64,000 nucleotides of DNA from NCBI RefSeq assembly GCF_000430995.1, contig NZ_HF952018.1:1368449-1432448 (forward strand), written 5' to 3'. A program made the translations under genes and the position numbers. Shown piece by piece: positions 8,582 to 18,171 of the stretch. The DNA comes from Thermobrachium celere DSM 8682. GTDB taxonomy: Bacteria; Bacillota; Clostridia; Clostridiales; Caloramatoraceae. Numbering within the stretch: position 1 is the first letter of the stretch; each line of letters opens with the position of its first letter. The notes under the pieces were generated by a model, which saw nothing but the letters and a program-made list of their open reading frames with translations, did not search any database and was not told the origin of the DNA.

Positions 8582-11173
8582 TTAACTTTTTATCATGTAC
8601 TCAAGTTGTCCTTGATTTTCCTTAATTATAACTTCATTTCCCTCACTAATTTTACCTGATAAAATCATTTTTGCAAGCTCTGTTTCAATATACTTTTGAA
8701 TAAATCTCTTTAAAGGTCTTGCACCATATATAGGATCATATCCTATTTTTGCGATATGTTTTAATGCACTAGGTTCTATATTAAGTTTTATATTCTTTTC
8801 AGTTAGTCTTTCTTGAATTTCCTTAACAAACACCTTTATTATCTTTACAACAGATTCTTCAGAGAGTGGTCTAAATATAACAATATCATCTACTCTATTT
8901 AAAAATTCAGGCCTAAACCTAACTTTTAATACATTTTGAACATCTTTATATATTTCATCTAAATCCTTATTTGATTCAAGTCCTGCCTGTATTACATCAC
9001 TTGCTAAATTTGATGTCATTATTATAATGGTATTTTTAAAATCAACAACATGTCCTTTACTATCTGTCAATCTACCTTCGTCTAGTAGCTGCAAAAATAT
9101 ATCAAACACTTCTTCGTTTGCCTTTTCTATTTCATCAAATAAAATAACGCTATATGGTTTTCTTCTAACAGCTTCTGTTAATTGTCCTCCCTGTTCATAA
9201 CCTACATATCCTGGAGGAGCTCCAATTAATCTTGAAACTGAAAATTTTTCCATATACTCTGACATATCTATTCTAATCATATTATCTTCTGTATCAAATA
9301 GTTCCCTTGCTAATGTTTTTGCAAGCTCAGTTTTTCCTACTCCTGTAGGTCCTAAGAATATAAAAGATCCTATAGGACGTTTTGGATCTTTTATACCTGC
9401 TCTGGCTCTTAAAACCGAACTTACTACAACATCCACTGCTTCATCCTGTCCTATTACCCTTTCTTTAATACTTTTTTCTAAGTTTAATAACTTTTCTCTT
9501 TCTCCCTCAACAAGTTTAGAAACAGGTATATGCGTCCATCTAGATACAATTTCACATATTTCCTCTTCTGTAACTTCTTCCTTTAGAAGCAGATTTGAAC
9601 TTTTCATTTTTTCTTCTAAATTTTTAAGCTCTGATTCAAGCTGTGGAAGTTTACCATATTTTATTTCTGCAAGTTTATTTAAATCATAATCCTTTTCAGC
9701 TTGCTGCATCTGAGCTTTTAAGTTGTCTATCTCTTCTTTTATATTTCTTATTCTACTGAGCTCTTCCTTCTCTTTACTATACCTTGCATTTAATTCTTTT
9801 TCCTTTTCCTTTAAATTTGCTATTTCTTTTTCTACTTCCTGTAATCTAACTATTGATAATTCATCATTTTCACCTGATAGCGCCTGTTTTTCAATTTCAA
9901 GCTGTAAAATCCTTCTTTTTACTTCATCAAGTTCATAGGGAACACTCTCTATTTGTGTTCTTATCATTGCACATGCTTCATCTACTAAGTCTATTGCCTT
10001 ATCAGGTAAGAACCTATCTGTTATATATCGTTTTGATAGTTTTGCAGCTGAAACTAATGCACTATCATGTATTCTTATTCCATGATGTATTTCAAATCTT
10101 TCCTTAAGTCCCCTTAATATTGCTATAGTATCCTCTACACTTGGTTCATCTACATAGACAGGTTGAAATCTTCTCTCTAGAGCCTTATCCTTTTCAATAT
10201 ACTGTCTATATTCATCAAATGTAGTAGCTCCAATGCAGTGAAGTTCTCCTCTTGCAAGCATAGGTTTAATTAAATTTCCAGCATCCACTGCACCTTCAGC
10301 CTTTCCTGCACCAACAATTGTATGTATTTCATCTATGAAAAGTATAACTTTCCCTTCACTTCTCTGTATTTCCTTTAATACTGCCTTTAATCTTTCCTCA
10401 AATTCTCCTCTATATTTTGCCCCAGCAATTAATGCTCCTAAATCTAATGAAAAAATTTTCTTATCCTTTAGTCCTTCTGGAACATCTCCTTTAACTATTC
10501 TTTGAGCTAGTCCTTCTACTATTGCAGTTTTTCCTACACCTGGATCTCCTATTAACACAGGATTATTTTTTGTTTTCCTTGATAAAATCATTATTACTCT
10601 TCTTATCTCATCATCTCGTCCTATAACAGGATCTAGCTTGTTTTTCCTTGCTTCTTCGGTTAAATCTCTTCCATATCTTTTTAAAGCATCATAGGTTCCT
10701 TCAGGGTCATTTGTCTCAACCCTTTGCCCACCCCTTGCATCCATTAACACCTTTAAAAACTTTTCCTTTTCAACTCCATTTTGAACTAAAATTTTCTTTA
10801 CCGGATGTTCCATATCAAGTAAAGCTAAAAAAATATGCTCTACACTAATATAAAGGTCGTTCATCTGTTTCATTATCTTTTCGGCATTTAATAGAAGTTC
10901 CTCTAATCTTCTTGTTGCATAAACATAGCCTGAATCAGCTCCCTGCCCATAAACTTTAGGGAGTCTGTCTAGATAATTTTCTACTTCCTTTTGTAATTTA
11001 TTAATGTTAATTCCCATTCTTTCGATTAAATTTGGAATAAGCCCATCCTCTTGTTTTATAAGTGCAAGGGTTAAATGCTCTATATCTACCTGCTGATGTT
11101 TAAAAGAAATTGCAATTTGTTGAGATGAGTTTAATGCCTCTTGAACCTTAAGAGTCATCTTATTTATGTCCAT
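8582..11173 (-). CDS. clpB: ATP-dependent disaggregase ClpB
   Basis: 863 aa, the full family length. Domain order is N-terminal Clp repeat domain (1-150), AAA+ 1 with Walker A GDPGVGKT near 205, the long coiled-coil middle domain (about 405-525) that distinguishes ClpB from ClpC, then AAA+ 2 with GPTGVGKT near 600. It resolubilises protein aggregates with DnaK. The start has GGAG upstream, 12 nt after the preceding hypothetical gene, so the pair is probably co-transcribed. No CIRCE element was found close by. Confidence 0.97.
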   Translation of the reverse strand: MDINKMTLKVQEALNSSQQIAISFKHQQVDIEHLTLALIKQEDGLIPNLIERMGININKLQKEVENYLDRLPKVYGQGADSGYVYATRRLEELLLNAEKIMKQMNDLYISVEHIFLALLDMEHPVKKILVQNGVEKEKFLKVLMDARGGQRVETNDPEGTYDALKRYGRDLTEEARKNKLDPVIGRDDEIRRVIMILSRKTKNNPVLIGDPGVGKTAIVEGLAQRIVKGDVPEGLKDKKIFSLDLGALIAGAKYRGEFEERLKAVLKEIQRSEGKVILFIDEIHTIVGAGKAEGAVDAGNLIKPMLARGELHCIGATTFDEYRQYIEKDKALERRFQPVYVDEPSVEDTIAILRGLKERFEIHHGIRIHDSALVSAAKLSKRYITDRFLPDKAIDLVDEACAMIRTQIESVPYELDEVKRRILQLEIEKQALSGENDELSIVRLQEVEKEIANLKEKEKELNARYSKEKEELSRIRNIKEEIDNLKAQMQQAEKDYDLNKLAEIKYGKLPQLESELKNLEEKMKSSNLLLKEEVTEEEICEIVSRWTHIPVSKLVEGEREKLLNLEKSIKERVIGQDEAVDVVVSSVLRARAGIKDPKRPIGSFIFLGPTGVGKTELAKTLARELFDTEDNMIRIDMSEYMEKFSVSRLIGAPPGYVGYEQGGQLTEAVRRKPYSVILFDEIEKANEEVFDIFLQLLDEGRLTDSKGHVVDFKNTIIIMTSNLASDVIQAGLESNKDLDEIYKDVQNVLKVRFRPEFLNRVDDIVIFRPLSEESVVKIIKVFVKEIQERLTEKNIKLNIEPSALKHIAKIGYDPIYGARPLKRFIQKYIETELAKMILSGKISEGNEVIIKENQGQLEYMIKS

Positions 11174-11185
11174 AGTACCATCTCC

Positions 11186-11794
11186 TCATAAAGTTTTAAT
11201 AAAGTCATTTAACTTCTTAAACTCATCATAGCTACTGTTTATAAGCTGCTTCTTAAGTTTCAAACATTCTGCCTTACTAAAAAATACCCCTATAAATATT
11301 TTGTATTTATAATTTTCATCTTGAATTAAATTAATTATTGATTCATAGGCCTTCATATTTAAATCCATACAACCTAACCTTATAACTTCACTATACTTAT
11401 TCTTTGTAAGCCTGTTTAAACTTATAAAGGATTTTTTATTGCTCAAAATATATTCCCAAATCTTATTTTTATATCTAGTTAAAATTCCAACGTCATTAGA
11501 TTCATAAAATATACTTATACCAGCTTGACTTAATACAAAATCAATGTTTATTTCTTCATTAACTTTATGTGTTGCCTTAAAATAATCAAGCTTTCGATTA
11601 CTCTTTAAAAACTCCTTTTCTAACTCCAAAAAGCCACTTGTTTCTTTATGATAAACCTTCTGTAGTTCATAGCAAAATGCCCTAAAACTATTCTTGCTTG
11701 CTTCTCTTTGTTTAGTATAATCACCATTTGAAAGCCTATCTAAATTCTTAAAAAAATCAAAATCCTGAGCTTCAAACCCTAAGAAATCCATCAT
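11186..11794 (-). CDS. Hypothetical protein upstream of clpB
   Basis: 202 aa, soluble, rich in Lys, Asp and Phe, with no signal peptide or membrane segment. A GGGGGG-type RBS precedes tandem ATGs at 11794. It lies 12 nt before clpB on the same strand, so a stress-linked role by context is possible, but no family is recognised. The opening MDFLGFEAQDFDFF superficially resembles DUF1054 proteins; the rest does not clearly follow. Confidence 0.7.
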   Translation of the reverse strand: MMDFLGFEAQDFDFFKNLDRLSNGDYTKQREASKNSFRAFCYELQKVYHKETSGFLELEKEFLKSNRKLDYFKATHKVNEEINIDFVLSQAGISIFYESNDVGILTRYKNKIWEYILSNKKSFISLNRLTKNKYSEVIRLGCMDLNMKAYESIINLIQDENYKYKIFIGVFFSKAECLKLKKQLINSSYDEFKKLNDFIKTL

Positions 11795-11811
11795 TTATCC
11801 CCCCAAAAAAT

Positions 11812-11873
11812 AAAGCATGATTTCTTTTTTTAATAATTATACCAAACATTTCTAAAAAAGAAATCATGCTTTT
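11812..11873 (-). terminator. Terminator after the XRE-TPR gene, with a promoter-like loop
   Basis: An approximately 18-bp stem (11812-11829 and 11854-11873) with T-rich flanks on both strands. The loop contains TATAAT in minus orientation (11836-11841), a candidate -10 for the hypothetical-clpB transcript. One element may both end the XRE gene and start the next transcript. The -35 is weak. Confidence 0.65.
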
Positions 11874-11894
11874 TATTAACATTTCTTTATTTTC

Positions 11895-13196
11895 TTATAT
11901 TACTCCTAGTTGTTTGTATATGTCTAAACCATAGTTCATATACTTTAATGCTAAATCTTGCATATTTAGATCAGTATATAATCTACCTAAAAGAATACAA
12001 AAATCAGCTAACTGCTTTTTGTAATCAGTATGCTCTAGATATTTTATTGCTTCAATTAATACCTCTTCCATCCTTCTTTTATCATTTTCAATATTATATA
12101 TTTTATATAGGTATTTATATAGCTTTATTCTATATACATGGTCTTCATACCCTAACTTATCTTGAATTTCTTTAATAATGTCCTTTGCCTTTTGAAGTTG
12201 TCCTATTTTAACATAATTATCACACATCTTAAACAACGTTTCTGGCAGTGTTGAATCATTTATTTCCTGTTTTATTTTTAAAGCATTTGAAAGATGTAAG
12301 AAGGACTCATCATAATTTTCATACTTTGCCAATATTTCACCTATTCCATCCTCAACCTCAGCAATATTCTTCTTAGAGTCTAATTCTGCTAAAATATCCT
12401 TTGCCTTTTTTGAATATTCAATTGCCTCTTTAATCTTTCCATCCTTTGCATATGATAAACTCAAAAGAATTAGCACATCAGCATAAGCCTTTTTATCATT
12501 AAGAATTTCTAATCTCTTCTTTGATACATAAGCCAAATCAATTGCTTGAGATATTTTCCCTAAATATAAATTAGACATAGCAATATAGTAATTTATTCTT
12601 GCTTTTAAAAGTTCGTCCTCAAAATAATTTTCACTTAAAATTGAATCTGCTTGTTTAAAATAGTTAACAGCACTTGAATAATAGCCCATACCTATACTTA
12701 TTTTACCTAATAATATAAAACTCTTTACTGCATCTTCGATTAGATTTAATTTTAAAAATATGCTATTTGCCACTAGGCAATATTGTTGAGCTTCTTCATA
12801 ATTTTTATCATAATATGTTAACATAGCTAAAACCATGTTAAACTTACCCTTATATAAAAGAAGGTTATATTCATTTGCATAATGCAATCCCTTTTCAACA
12901 TATTCCTTTGCCCTTAAAAAATTTTCTGAGGAAAGTGATGCCTCAGCTATATTTAAATAATATTCACATATTTTTGATGCTTGTTTTTCTTCACTCTCTA
13001 AAAAATAATCTACATCTGTTTCCAACTTTTGTGCTATATATTCTAAAAGCTCTATACTTGGATTTGCTTTTCCTGACTCAACTAAACTTATCTGTCCTGG
13101 AGTAACCCTATCCCCAGCTAACTCTTTTAAAGTCATGTTTTTTTCTTTTCTTTTTGCTTTTATCTTTTCACCCAATGTTAAAATTTCCATACTCAT
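11895..13196 (-). CDS. XRE-family transcriptional regulator with TPR domain
   Basis: 433 aa. A helix-turn-helix of the XRE type occupies about residues 8-65 (MTLKELAGDRVTPGQISLVESGKANPS, split here by type). It is followed by about nine tetratricopeptide-like repeats to the C-terminus. This architecture matches RRNPP-type and other TPR regulators that sense peptides or partner proteins. No obvious short pro-peptide gene lies next to it, so the ligand is unknown. Confidence 0.85.
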   Translation of the reverse strand: MSMEILTLGEKIKAKRKEKNMTLKELAGDRVTPGQISLVESGKANPSIELLEYIAQKLETDVDYFLESEEKQASKICEYYLNIAEASLSSENFLRAKEYVEKGLHYANEYNLLLYKGKFNMVLAMLTYYDKNYEEAQQYCLVANSIFLKLNLIEDAVKSFILLGKISIGMGYYSSAVNYFKQADSILSENYFEDELLKARINYYIAMSNLYLGKISQAIDLAYVSKKRLEILNDKKAYADVLILLSLSYAKDGKIKEAIEYSKKAKDILAELDSKKNIAEVEDGIGEILAKYENYDESFLHLSNALKIKQEINDSTLPETLFKMCDNYVKIGQLQKAKDIIKEIQDKLGYEDHVYRIKLYKYLYKIYNIENDKRRMEEVLIEAIKYLEHTDYKKQLADFCILLGRLYTDLNMQDLALKYMNYGLDIYKQLGVI

Positions 13197-13281
13197 CCCG
13201 CCTATATTATTTTTTCTATTTAATTATATATAATTCTGATGATAGTTTACAATATAAAAATTAACAATAAAAAGAAAAATA

Positions 13282-13306
13282 AAATAGGGGCACATTACCC
13301 CTATTT
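13282..13306 (-). terminator. Terminator after the small YtxH-like gene
   Basis: 9-bp stem AAATAGGGG/CCCCTATTT (13282-13290 and 13298-13306) with a 7-nt loop and a T-rich run on the minus strand. The stop codon of the small gene lies within it. Confidence 0.7.
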
Positions 13307-13477
13307 CATATAATCTCTTAAATCTTCTACTATGTCTTCAAGTCTATGAGCCATTCTCTTCCCCATTCTATTTACTCTTCTTCTAGTTCTATAGTCCATC
13401 TTTGGCATTGCCATTAAGCTTGCTGCTGCACCAAGTAGAGCTCCTGCTGCAAGACCTGTAAGTAATCTATTCCTCAT
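13301..13477 (-). CDS. Small YtxH-like membrane-associated protein
   Basis: 58 aa from the ATG at 13477, which has AAAGGAG at 8-nt spacing; a GTG three codons upstream is poorly placed. The N-terminal segment LLTGLAAGALLGAAASLMA is a glycine/alanine helix, followed by a basic amphipathic tail ending in EDLRDYMK. This layout resembles YtxH-type general-stress proteins, but the length is short and the assignment tentative. Own terminator, no operon partner. Confidence 0.65.
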   Translation of the reverse strand: MRNRLLTGLAAGALLGAAASLMAMPKMDYRTRRRVNRMGKRMAHRLEDIVEDLRDYMK

Positions 13478-13549
13478 AAAGCACACTCCTTTCTTTTATC
13501 TTCACTATTTAGGGTGTGCATTATTACAATTAATAAACAAGGAAATTTA

Positions 13550-14488
13550 TTATTTTATAGTATTAATTTGTATTATTTTGTATACATCTCCCATTTCAAC
13601 AAAGTATCTATTTACTTGAACAACTGTACTTACACTCTCATTTTCATCTGTAACAACCTTAACTTCCCATTCTTCCTTTACATCTACTTCTATAACACCA
13701 GAATGCTTTAATTTAGCTGATAATACCTCCCAATTTTTTAACCTCTTTTGGAACTTATAATCAACAGTTTTTAGCCACTCTATTTCATTTAAAACTTCAT
13801 TATACAAACCCGAGTCTGTATATAGACATTGAACTTCACTTATCTTTTTATTCTCTAAAGCTTCCTCCTTAAATTTTAAGTAATCATATATTGCAATTTT
13901 ACATTTATCTAAAACTTCCTTAGACAATTCTAATTTTATATCTATTTTTTGTCCAGCCAGAATTCTACCATTAAAATCTTCACATCCCTTTAATTTTATT
14001 TTAACTTCATAAGAAGCAAAGGGAATTCTTTCTATTGTAACTGATCCATCTTTGTTTTCATATACTTGTCCAGCAACCTCAACTGACGCATAAAGAGGAA
14101 CTTTTATAATCCAATTGTAAACATAATCATCAAAATCCCAATAGTATTTATTTTTAACTTTTACTATTTTTATACTTTTTTCACCTGTTTTACTGTTTAA
14201 AGTAATGTATTGAGTTTCACCAATATTATATTTATTTTTTATTACTACATCATCAGAAAAATTATATTTAACATACTCTTCAAAAACTTGATATGTAAAA
14301 TCCTTATGAAGTATCATATCATATAATGCTTTATAATCTTTTTCCAACAGAGACTTTTCAAAGGCTGTGTACTTATCCCTTGGCTTAACTAAAACAAAAA
14401 TTAAAGCTAGTACCAATATAGCTACAAAAGGAAGAATTCGTCTGATCAAATATTTTTTTTCTAAATCATACAATCCACTCGTATGCAT
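13550..14488 (-). CDS. Membrane-anchored protein resembling the TcaA extracellular region
   Basis: 312 aa with one membrane helix at about 15-34 (ILPFVAILVLALIFVLV), short cytoplasmic N-terminus and a large outside domain. The extracellular part (LLEKDYKALYDMI; beta-rich middle with KVPLYASVEVAGQVYEN; C-terminal NTF2-like stretch) resembles TcaA/YvbJ-type proteins of Firmicutes, but the usual zinc ribbon before the helix is absent. Its ribosome binding site can pair with an upstream sequence (14558-14567). Family call is an inference. Confidence 0.65.
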   Translation of the reverse strand: MHTSGLYDLEKKYLIRRILPFVAILVLALIFVLVKPRDKYTAFEKSLLEKDYKALYDMILHKDFTYQVFEEYVKYNFSDDVVIKNKYNIGETQYITLNSKTGEKSIKIVKVKNKYYWDFDDYVYNWIIKVPLYASVEVAGQVYENKDGSVTIERIPFASYEVKIKLKGCEDFNGRILAGQKIDIKLELSKEVLDKCKIAIYDYLKFKEEALENKKISEVQCLYTDSGLYNEVLNEIEWLKTVDYKFQKRLKNWEVLSAKLKHSGVIEVDVKEEWEVKVVTDENESVSTVVQVNRYFVEMGDVYKIIQINTIK

Positions 14489-14490
14489 AT

Positions 14491-14567
14491 AGACCTCCTA
14501 AAATTCCTTCAAAACATTTTATTAAAGATTATAATCATTTATTACTCTATTTATACATAGGAGGTCT
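14491..14567 (-). promoter_or_regulatory. Inverted repeat that can mask the RBS of the TcaA-like gene
   Basis: AGACCTCCTA (14491-14500) and TAGGAGGTCT (14558-14567) are perfect 10-bp complements. On the minus strand the downstream copy is the ribosome binding site of the gene starting at 14488; the upstream copy is just past the flavoprotein stop codon. A TATAAT (14528-14533) lies between them, so only read-through RNA would carry both arms. Confidence 0.5.
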
Positions 14568-14575
14568 TAAAATTA

Positions 14576-15118
14576 CTATATTTTTTTAACTACTTCCTCT
14601 AATTTTTCTAAAACTTTTTCATCCAGTTCCTTTACTTCATCTGTATTTAACTGGTAAATACAATCTAAAAATTCAGCATTTAAGGATAGAAATACATATT
14701 TTGCCTGTAGCACCATAGAATTTAGCATTTTTTCACTTTTTCTTCCTGCAGTAAAGATAAATATTCCCTTTTTGGGTTTCAAACTCTTATTTAATACAAA
14801 ATGTTTAGCATAAATCACCTGAAGCCTATCAATAAGAACTTTAAGTGAACTTGTAAATGAACCAAAATAAACAGGCGAAGATATTACAACCAAATCTGCT
14901 TTTTCTATTATCTCGTAAAGGTTATCCATATCTCTATAAATGCATTCACCAGTTTTTTCACAATTTCTGCAACCTATACAGTAATTTATATTCAAATCAT
15001 ATGTATTTATTAAATAAATACTATGTTTTTTACCATCAATCTTGTTTATAAATTTTTCTAATAATTTGTATGTTGTTCCTTTTTTATTGTAACTTCCATT
15101 TAAAACAACTATATTCAT
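14576..15118 (-). CDS. NAD(P)H-dependent flavin oxidoreductase / iron-sulfur flavoprotein-like
   Basis: 180 aa flavodoxin fold. The phosphate loop NGSYNKKGTTYKL binds FMN, a cysteine-rich segment C-x2-C-x2-C-x4-C (YCIGCRNCEKTGEC, about residues 47-60) resembles iron-sulfur flavoproteins, and SSPVYFGSFTSSLKVLIDR is the second FMN loop. Likely a cytoplasmic flavin-dependent reductase. The leader in front ends in an intrinsic terminator 3 nt before the RBS, so expression is attenuated by an unknown signal. Confidence 0.85.
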   Translation of the reverse strand: MNIVVLNGSYNKKGTTYKLLEKFINKIDGKKHSIYLINTYDLNINYCIGCRNCEKTGECIYRDMDNLYEIIEKADLVVISSPVYFGSFTSSLKVLIDRLQVIYAKHFVLNKSLKPKKGIFIFTAGRKSEKMLNSMVLQAKYVFLSLNAEFLDCIYQLNTDEVKELDEKVLEKLEEVVKKI

Positions 15119-15119
15119 A

Positions 15120-15230
15120 CCTTCACTCCTTCAAAAAGCTGAGGCACCACGAAGGTGCCTCAACTCTACCTATAGGGGGTAACACCATTTATTTAATGGC
15201 ATCACATACACATATATATTTTCTTGTATT
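15120..15230 (-). promoter_or_regulatory. Attenuated leader (candidate riboswitch) of the flavoprotein gene
   Basis: About 100 nt of untranslated RNA. In 5' to 3' order on the minus strand: hairpin CCATT/AATGG (15185-15199), hairpin TACC/GGTA (15167-15181), then an 11-bp terminator stem (15139-15149 and 15155-15165) with loop UUCGU and a UUUUU run at 15134-15138, followed directly by the RBS. GGTG and TGCC segments in the first part can pair with the terminator's 5' arm GAGGCACC, giving an antiterminator. No known class recognised. Confidence 0.6.
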
Positions 15231-15231
15231 A

Positions 15232-15260
15232 ATTTTACCAATACAAAATTTTAAAGTCAA
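15232..15260 (-). promoter_or_regulatory. Promoter of the flavoprotein leader
   Basis: On the minus strand TTGACT (15255-15260), 17-bp spacer, TAAAAT (15232-15237). It sets the leader start near 15225. Confidence 0.7.
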
Positions 15261-15314
15261 TATTATTTTGATGTTATTTTCTTAACAATTTCTTATTTCA
15301 GAATATTACATTTT

Positions 15315-15710
15315 TTACAAGTCTAAATCGTCTAAAACTTTATCTGTGTCAAAATTAACATCCTTATCGCTTGCTATTAAAACAAACTCACACTGTTCAA
15401 AGAAATTTCTATCTAACTCATATGTTACAAAATCAACATTCAAATCAAATTCTTCAGCTAAATCCTCAACTATGTCCCTTACATTATCAACAGCTATATC
15501 CACTAAATATGGAAGAAAATATTCATCATACCAAACATCTTCACCTTTGTCTTCATAATTTTCATTTGCATATTCCTTGGCTGCTTCAATCTCTGCATCA
15601 TCAAAAGTATAAACAAAATTAAATACAGCAATTTTTTCTTTGTATTCAATTTGGTCAATTTCATCTAATCCTTGTTTTTCTAAAAATTCATATATTCTCT
15701 TAGTATTCAT
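15315..15710 (-). CDS. Acidic hypothetical protein downstream of the flavodiiron gene
   Basis: 131 aa from the ATG at 15710, which has CGAGGTGAT upstream; an in-frame start at 15758 would overlap the flavodiiron gene. The protein is very acidic (many Asp/Glu, e.g. DVNFDTDKVLDDLDL at the end) with no membrane segment or motif I recognise. It follows the flavodiiron gene by 44 nt on the same strand, so co-transcription is likely, and a role in the same oxidative or NO response is possible by context only. Confidence 0.65.
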   Translation of the reverse strand: MNTKRIYEFLEKQGLDEIDQIEYKEKIAVFNFVYTFDDAEIEAAKEYANENYEDKGEDVWYDEYFLPYLVDIAVDNVRDIVEDLAEEFDLNVDFVTYELDRNFFEQCEFVLIASDKDVNFDTDKVLDDLDL

Positions 15711-15754
15711 AATTATCACCTCGTTTACATTATAACCCTTCATAATAAATTTAT

Positions 15755-16930
15755 TCATATTCTATTGGCAATCATATTTCCAAGTTCTTTTGCTTTTATT
15801 AAATCATCTTCACTTGGCTTAAATTTTACTTTTAACCCTTCAATTTCTGTATTAAATTTTAATCCTTTAAGTCTATCTATAAGCATAGGTACAGCCTCTC
15901 CACTCCAACCATATGAACCAAATGCAGTAGCTATTTTTCCTCTATTGTTTATTGGACATATCAGTGACAATAAATCCCATACTGGTTTTACTGCATCTTG
16001 GTTAATTGTAGGTGAACCTACTAATAAAGCCTTTGATCTTTCTATTTTATCTACTATTTCAGATAGATTTGACTCTGAAATGTCATATAAGTATACATTT
16101 ACACCATTTTCTTTTAAACCATTAGTTATAGCTTCTGCAATTTGTTTTGTATATCCATACGCAGAAACATAAGCTACTACTGCCGATTTTTCTTCCTCGT
16201 AAATTCCTTCCCTGCTCCACTTTTCATATAGATCTATGTATTTATTTACATCCCTTCTTAAAACAGGACCATGACTTGTGCATACCATATCAAAATCAAT
16301 ATTTTTTATCTTTTCTATGGCTGATACAACATACTTTTTAAATGGTCCCATTATAACATCATAATAGTATCTAAATTCATCTGAAAAATCCCCTACTTCA
16401 TCGTTGAATATGCTATTTTCATCACAGTAATGACATCCAAATGCATCGCAGGTAAACAATATTTTATCCTTTTCACTATATGTAAAAATAGTATCTGGCC
16501 AATGTAAAAATGGTGCTGAAATAAATTTTAAGGTTCTATCACCTATATTTAACTCTTCCTTCGCCTCAACTCCATTGAAATTCATATTTGTAATTTCTCT
16601 TATATTAATCAAAGCTGGCTTTGAAGCGTATACTACTATGTCTTCATATGTTTCAAGAATTTTTCTTAAAGAACCACTATGGTCAGGTTCTGTATGATGA
16701 ACAACAAGATAATCTATTTTTCTGTCCCCAATTAAGCTCTTTATATTTTTTAAAAACTCATCTTGATAACCATCCTTAACGGTATCTATTAATGTAATCT
16801 TTTCATCAACTATTAAATATGAGTTATATGTTGTACCTTTTTTTGTAGTCATTATAATATCAAAAACTCTCAATTCAGGATTTTTAACTCCTACCCAATA
16901 TACACCCTTCTTTAATTCCACAGCTGACAT
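15755..16930 (-). CDS. fprA: Flavodiiron protein (A-type, oxygen/NO reductase)
   Basis: 391 aa. An N-terminal metallo-beta-lactamase-like domain holds the diiron ligands H-x-E-x-D-H (HHTEPDHSGS, near 80), a His near 145 (HWPDTIFTY), Asp near 165 (CDAFGCHY) and His near 225 (TSHGPVLR). A C-terminal flavodoxin domain binds FMN (YVSAYGYTKQIA, near 255). All canonical ligands are present. Such proteins reduce O2 to water or NO to N2O and protect anaerobes. A TGATGTATAAT extended -10 lies upstream. First gene of a two-gene unit. Confidence 0.95.
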   Translation of the reverse strand: MSAVELKKGVYWVGVKNPELRVFDIIMTTKKGTTYNSYLIVDEKITLIDTVKDGYQDEFLKNIKSLIGDRKIDYLVVHHTEPDHSGSLRKILETYEDIVVYASKPALINIREITNMNFNGVEAKEELNIGDRTLKFISAPFLHWPDTIFTYSEKDKILFTCDAFGCHYCDENSIFNDEVGDFSDEFRYYYDVIMGPFKKYVVSAIEKIKNIDFDMVCTSHGPVLRRDVNKYIDLYEKWSREGIYEEEKSAVVAYVSAYGYTKQIAEAITNGLKENGVNVYLYDISESNLSEIVDKIERSKALLVGSPTINQDAVKPVWDLLSLICPINNRGKIATAFGSYGWSGEAVPMLIDRLKGLKFNTEIEGLKVKFKPSEDDLIKAKELGNMIANRI

Positions 16931-17081
16931 ATTGTTACACCTCCATTTTATTTTCTTTTATTATACATCAAATTCTAAAACAATAAAATATTAATGGATA
17001 ATTTTTTTCTTTTTATTTTAATGTTATAATCAATTCTTGTAAATCATATAATTTCTATGTAATAATCTTGGAGGTAAATTT

Positions 17082-18143
17082 ATGTTACTTCACCTATTCT
17101 TTCTACTATGGGGAATACTTATCTGTTTAATACTTAGTGCTCCACCTTCGTATATTCCTCTTTTTGTATATATCTTTATAATATCTATTGCAATACTAAT
17201 TTCTGCAAAAAAATTATTATGTATACACAAAAAATGTATTATTTATGGAATTATTGTTTTTATTTTCTCCTATTTACTTTCAAGTTATGTTATATTTAAA
17301 CCCCACAACAACAACTTCATGAATTTCAGCACTATATCAAGCGATAAAAAAGCTGTAATATTCTTTTGCGAAGGGGAAATGGAAAAATATACTCCATACT
17401 ATGCAAACGCTTTTTTAGAAAGAGTACCTTTTTATATAAAACCAATTTTTAGCTATAGAATAAAAAAAATTTACTCCGAACTTGAAATAAATAATAAAAA
17501 TAACACACTTAATCTTGTTGCTAGAGATGTTAAATCTTCAATTTTAAGTTATAAACCCTACTATTTCTATATAGCATACTCAGGTTATACTCCTACTTTA
17601 AATGATGCTATAACATACGCTGTAAACGATGGATGCTCCGAAATAATAGTTATTAATTATACTCCTTATGAGAACATATTTGAAATAACAAAAAAATATG
17701 TAGATTACAATAAACTTACATCAAACGGAATAAATATAAAGTTTACTAAAAGTGTACAGGATACTGGAGAATTTCATCAATATATTGTAGAAAAAATAAT
17801 AAACATGCCTGCAAAGTTTGATGGAATAATATTTATAACAAAAAATAATGAAAATGCAACCTCAATTAAAACACAGCTAAATGAGTACTACAGAAAAGAT
17901 GATATATTCTATATAACTGATAATTTTGAAAATGGAATAAAACATTTTATAAATAAAGGATGTAATAATATTTTATATGTAAGTCTTGATGAATCATCAT
18001 CTGGCATTACTGCTGAATATTTTTATCCTAAAATAGCACTTAAATATTCAGATAAAATAAATATCGTTGGAATTAAGGATTGGGGATATGACAAACTACT
18101 TGTTAAAGCAAGTATAAGATGTTTCCTTGAAAAGGAAAAATAA
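17082..18143 (+). CDS. Membrane-anchored ferrochelatase-like protein
   Basis: 353 aa. Three hydrophobic helices fill the first 75 residues. The rest is soluble: FFCEGEMEKYTPYYANAFLE, a YSGYTPTLNDAITYAVNDG segment and SEIIVINYTPYE resemble the HemH/chelatase fold (a GxRYxxP-like segment followed by a beta strand and PxYP-like loop). A second chelatase-like half follows. Catalytic His/Glu of HemH are not convincingly aligned by eye, so chelatase activity is doubtful. A TGTTATAAT extended -10 at 17022-17030 drives it, divergent from fprA. Confidence 0.6.
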   Translation: MLLHLFFLLWGILICLILSAPPSYIPLFVYIFIISIAILISAKKLLCIHKKCIIYGIIVFIFSYLLSSYVIFKPHNNNFMNFSTISSDKKAVIFFCEGEMEKYTPYYANAFLERVPFYIKPIFSYRIKKIYSELEINNKNNTLNLVARDVKSSILSYKPYYFYIAYSGYTPTLNDAITYAVNDGCSEIIVINYTPYENIFEITKKYVDYNKLTSNGINIKFTKSVQDTGEFHQYIVEKIINMPAKFDGIIFITKNNENATSIKTQLNEYYRKDDIFYITDNFENGIKHFINKGCNNILYVSLDESSSGITAEYFYPKIALKYSDKINIVGIKDWGYDKLLVKASIRCFLEKEK

Positions 18144-18171
18144 AAATCAGCCTTAATTTAGGCTGATTTTT
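18142..18171 (+). terminator. Bidirectional terminator after the chelatase-like gene
   Basis: 11-bp stem (18142-18152 and 18161-18171) with an 8-nt loop and T-rich run. The converging niacin-transporter gene ends in it too. Confidence 0.85.

Noticed and set aside
15120-15230. Known riboswitch classes for the flavoprotein leader
   Set aside because: Conserved blocks of FMN, TPP, fluoride, ZTP, guanidine, preQ1 and c-di-GMP classes do not match by eye.
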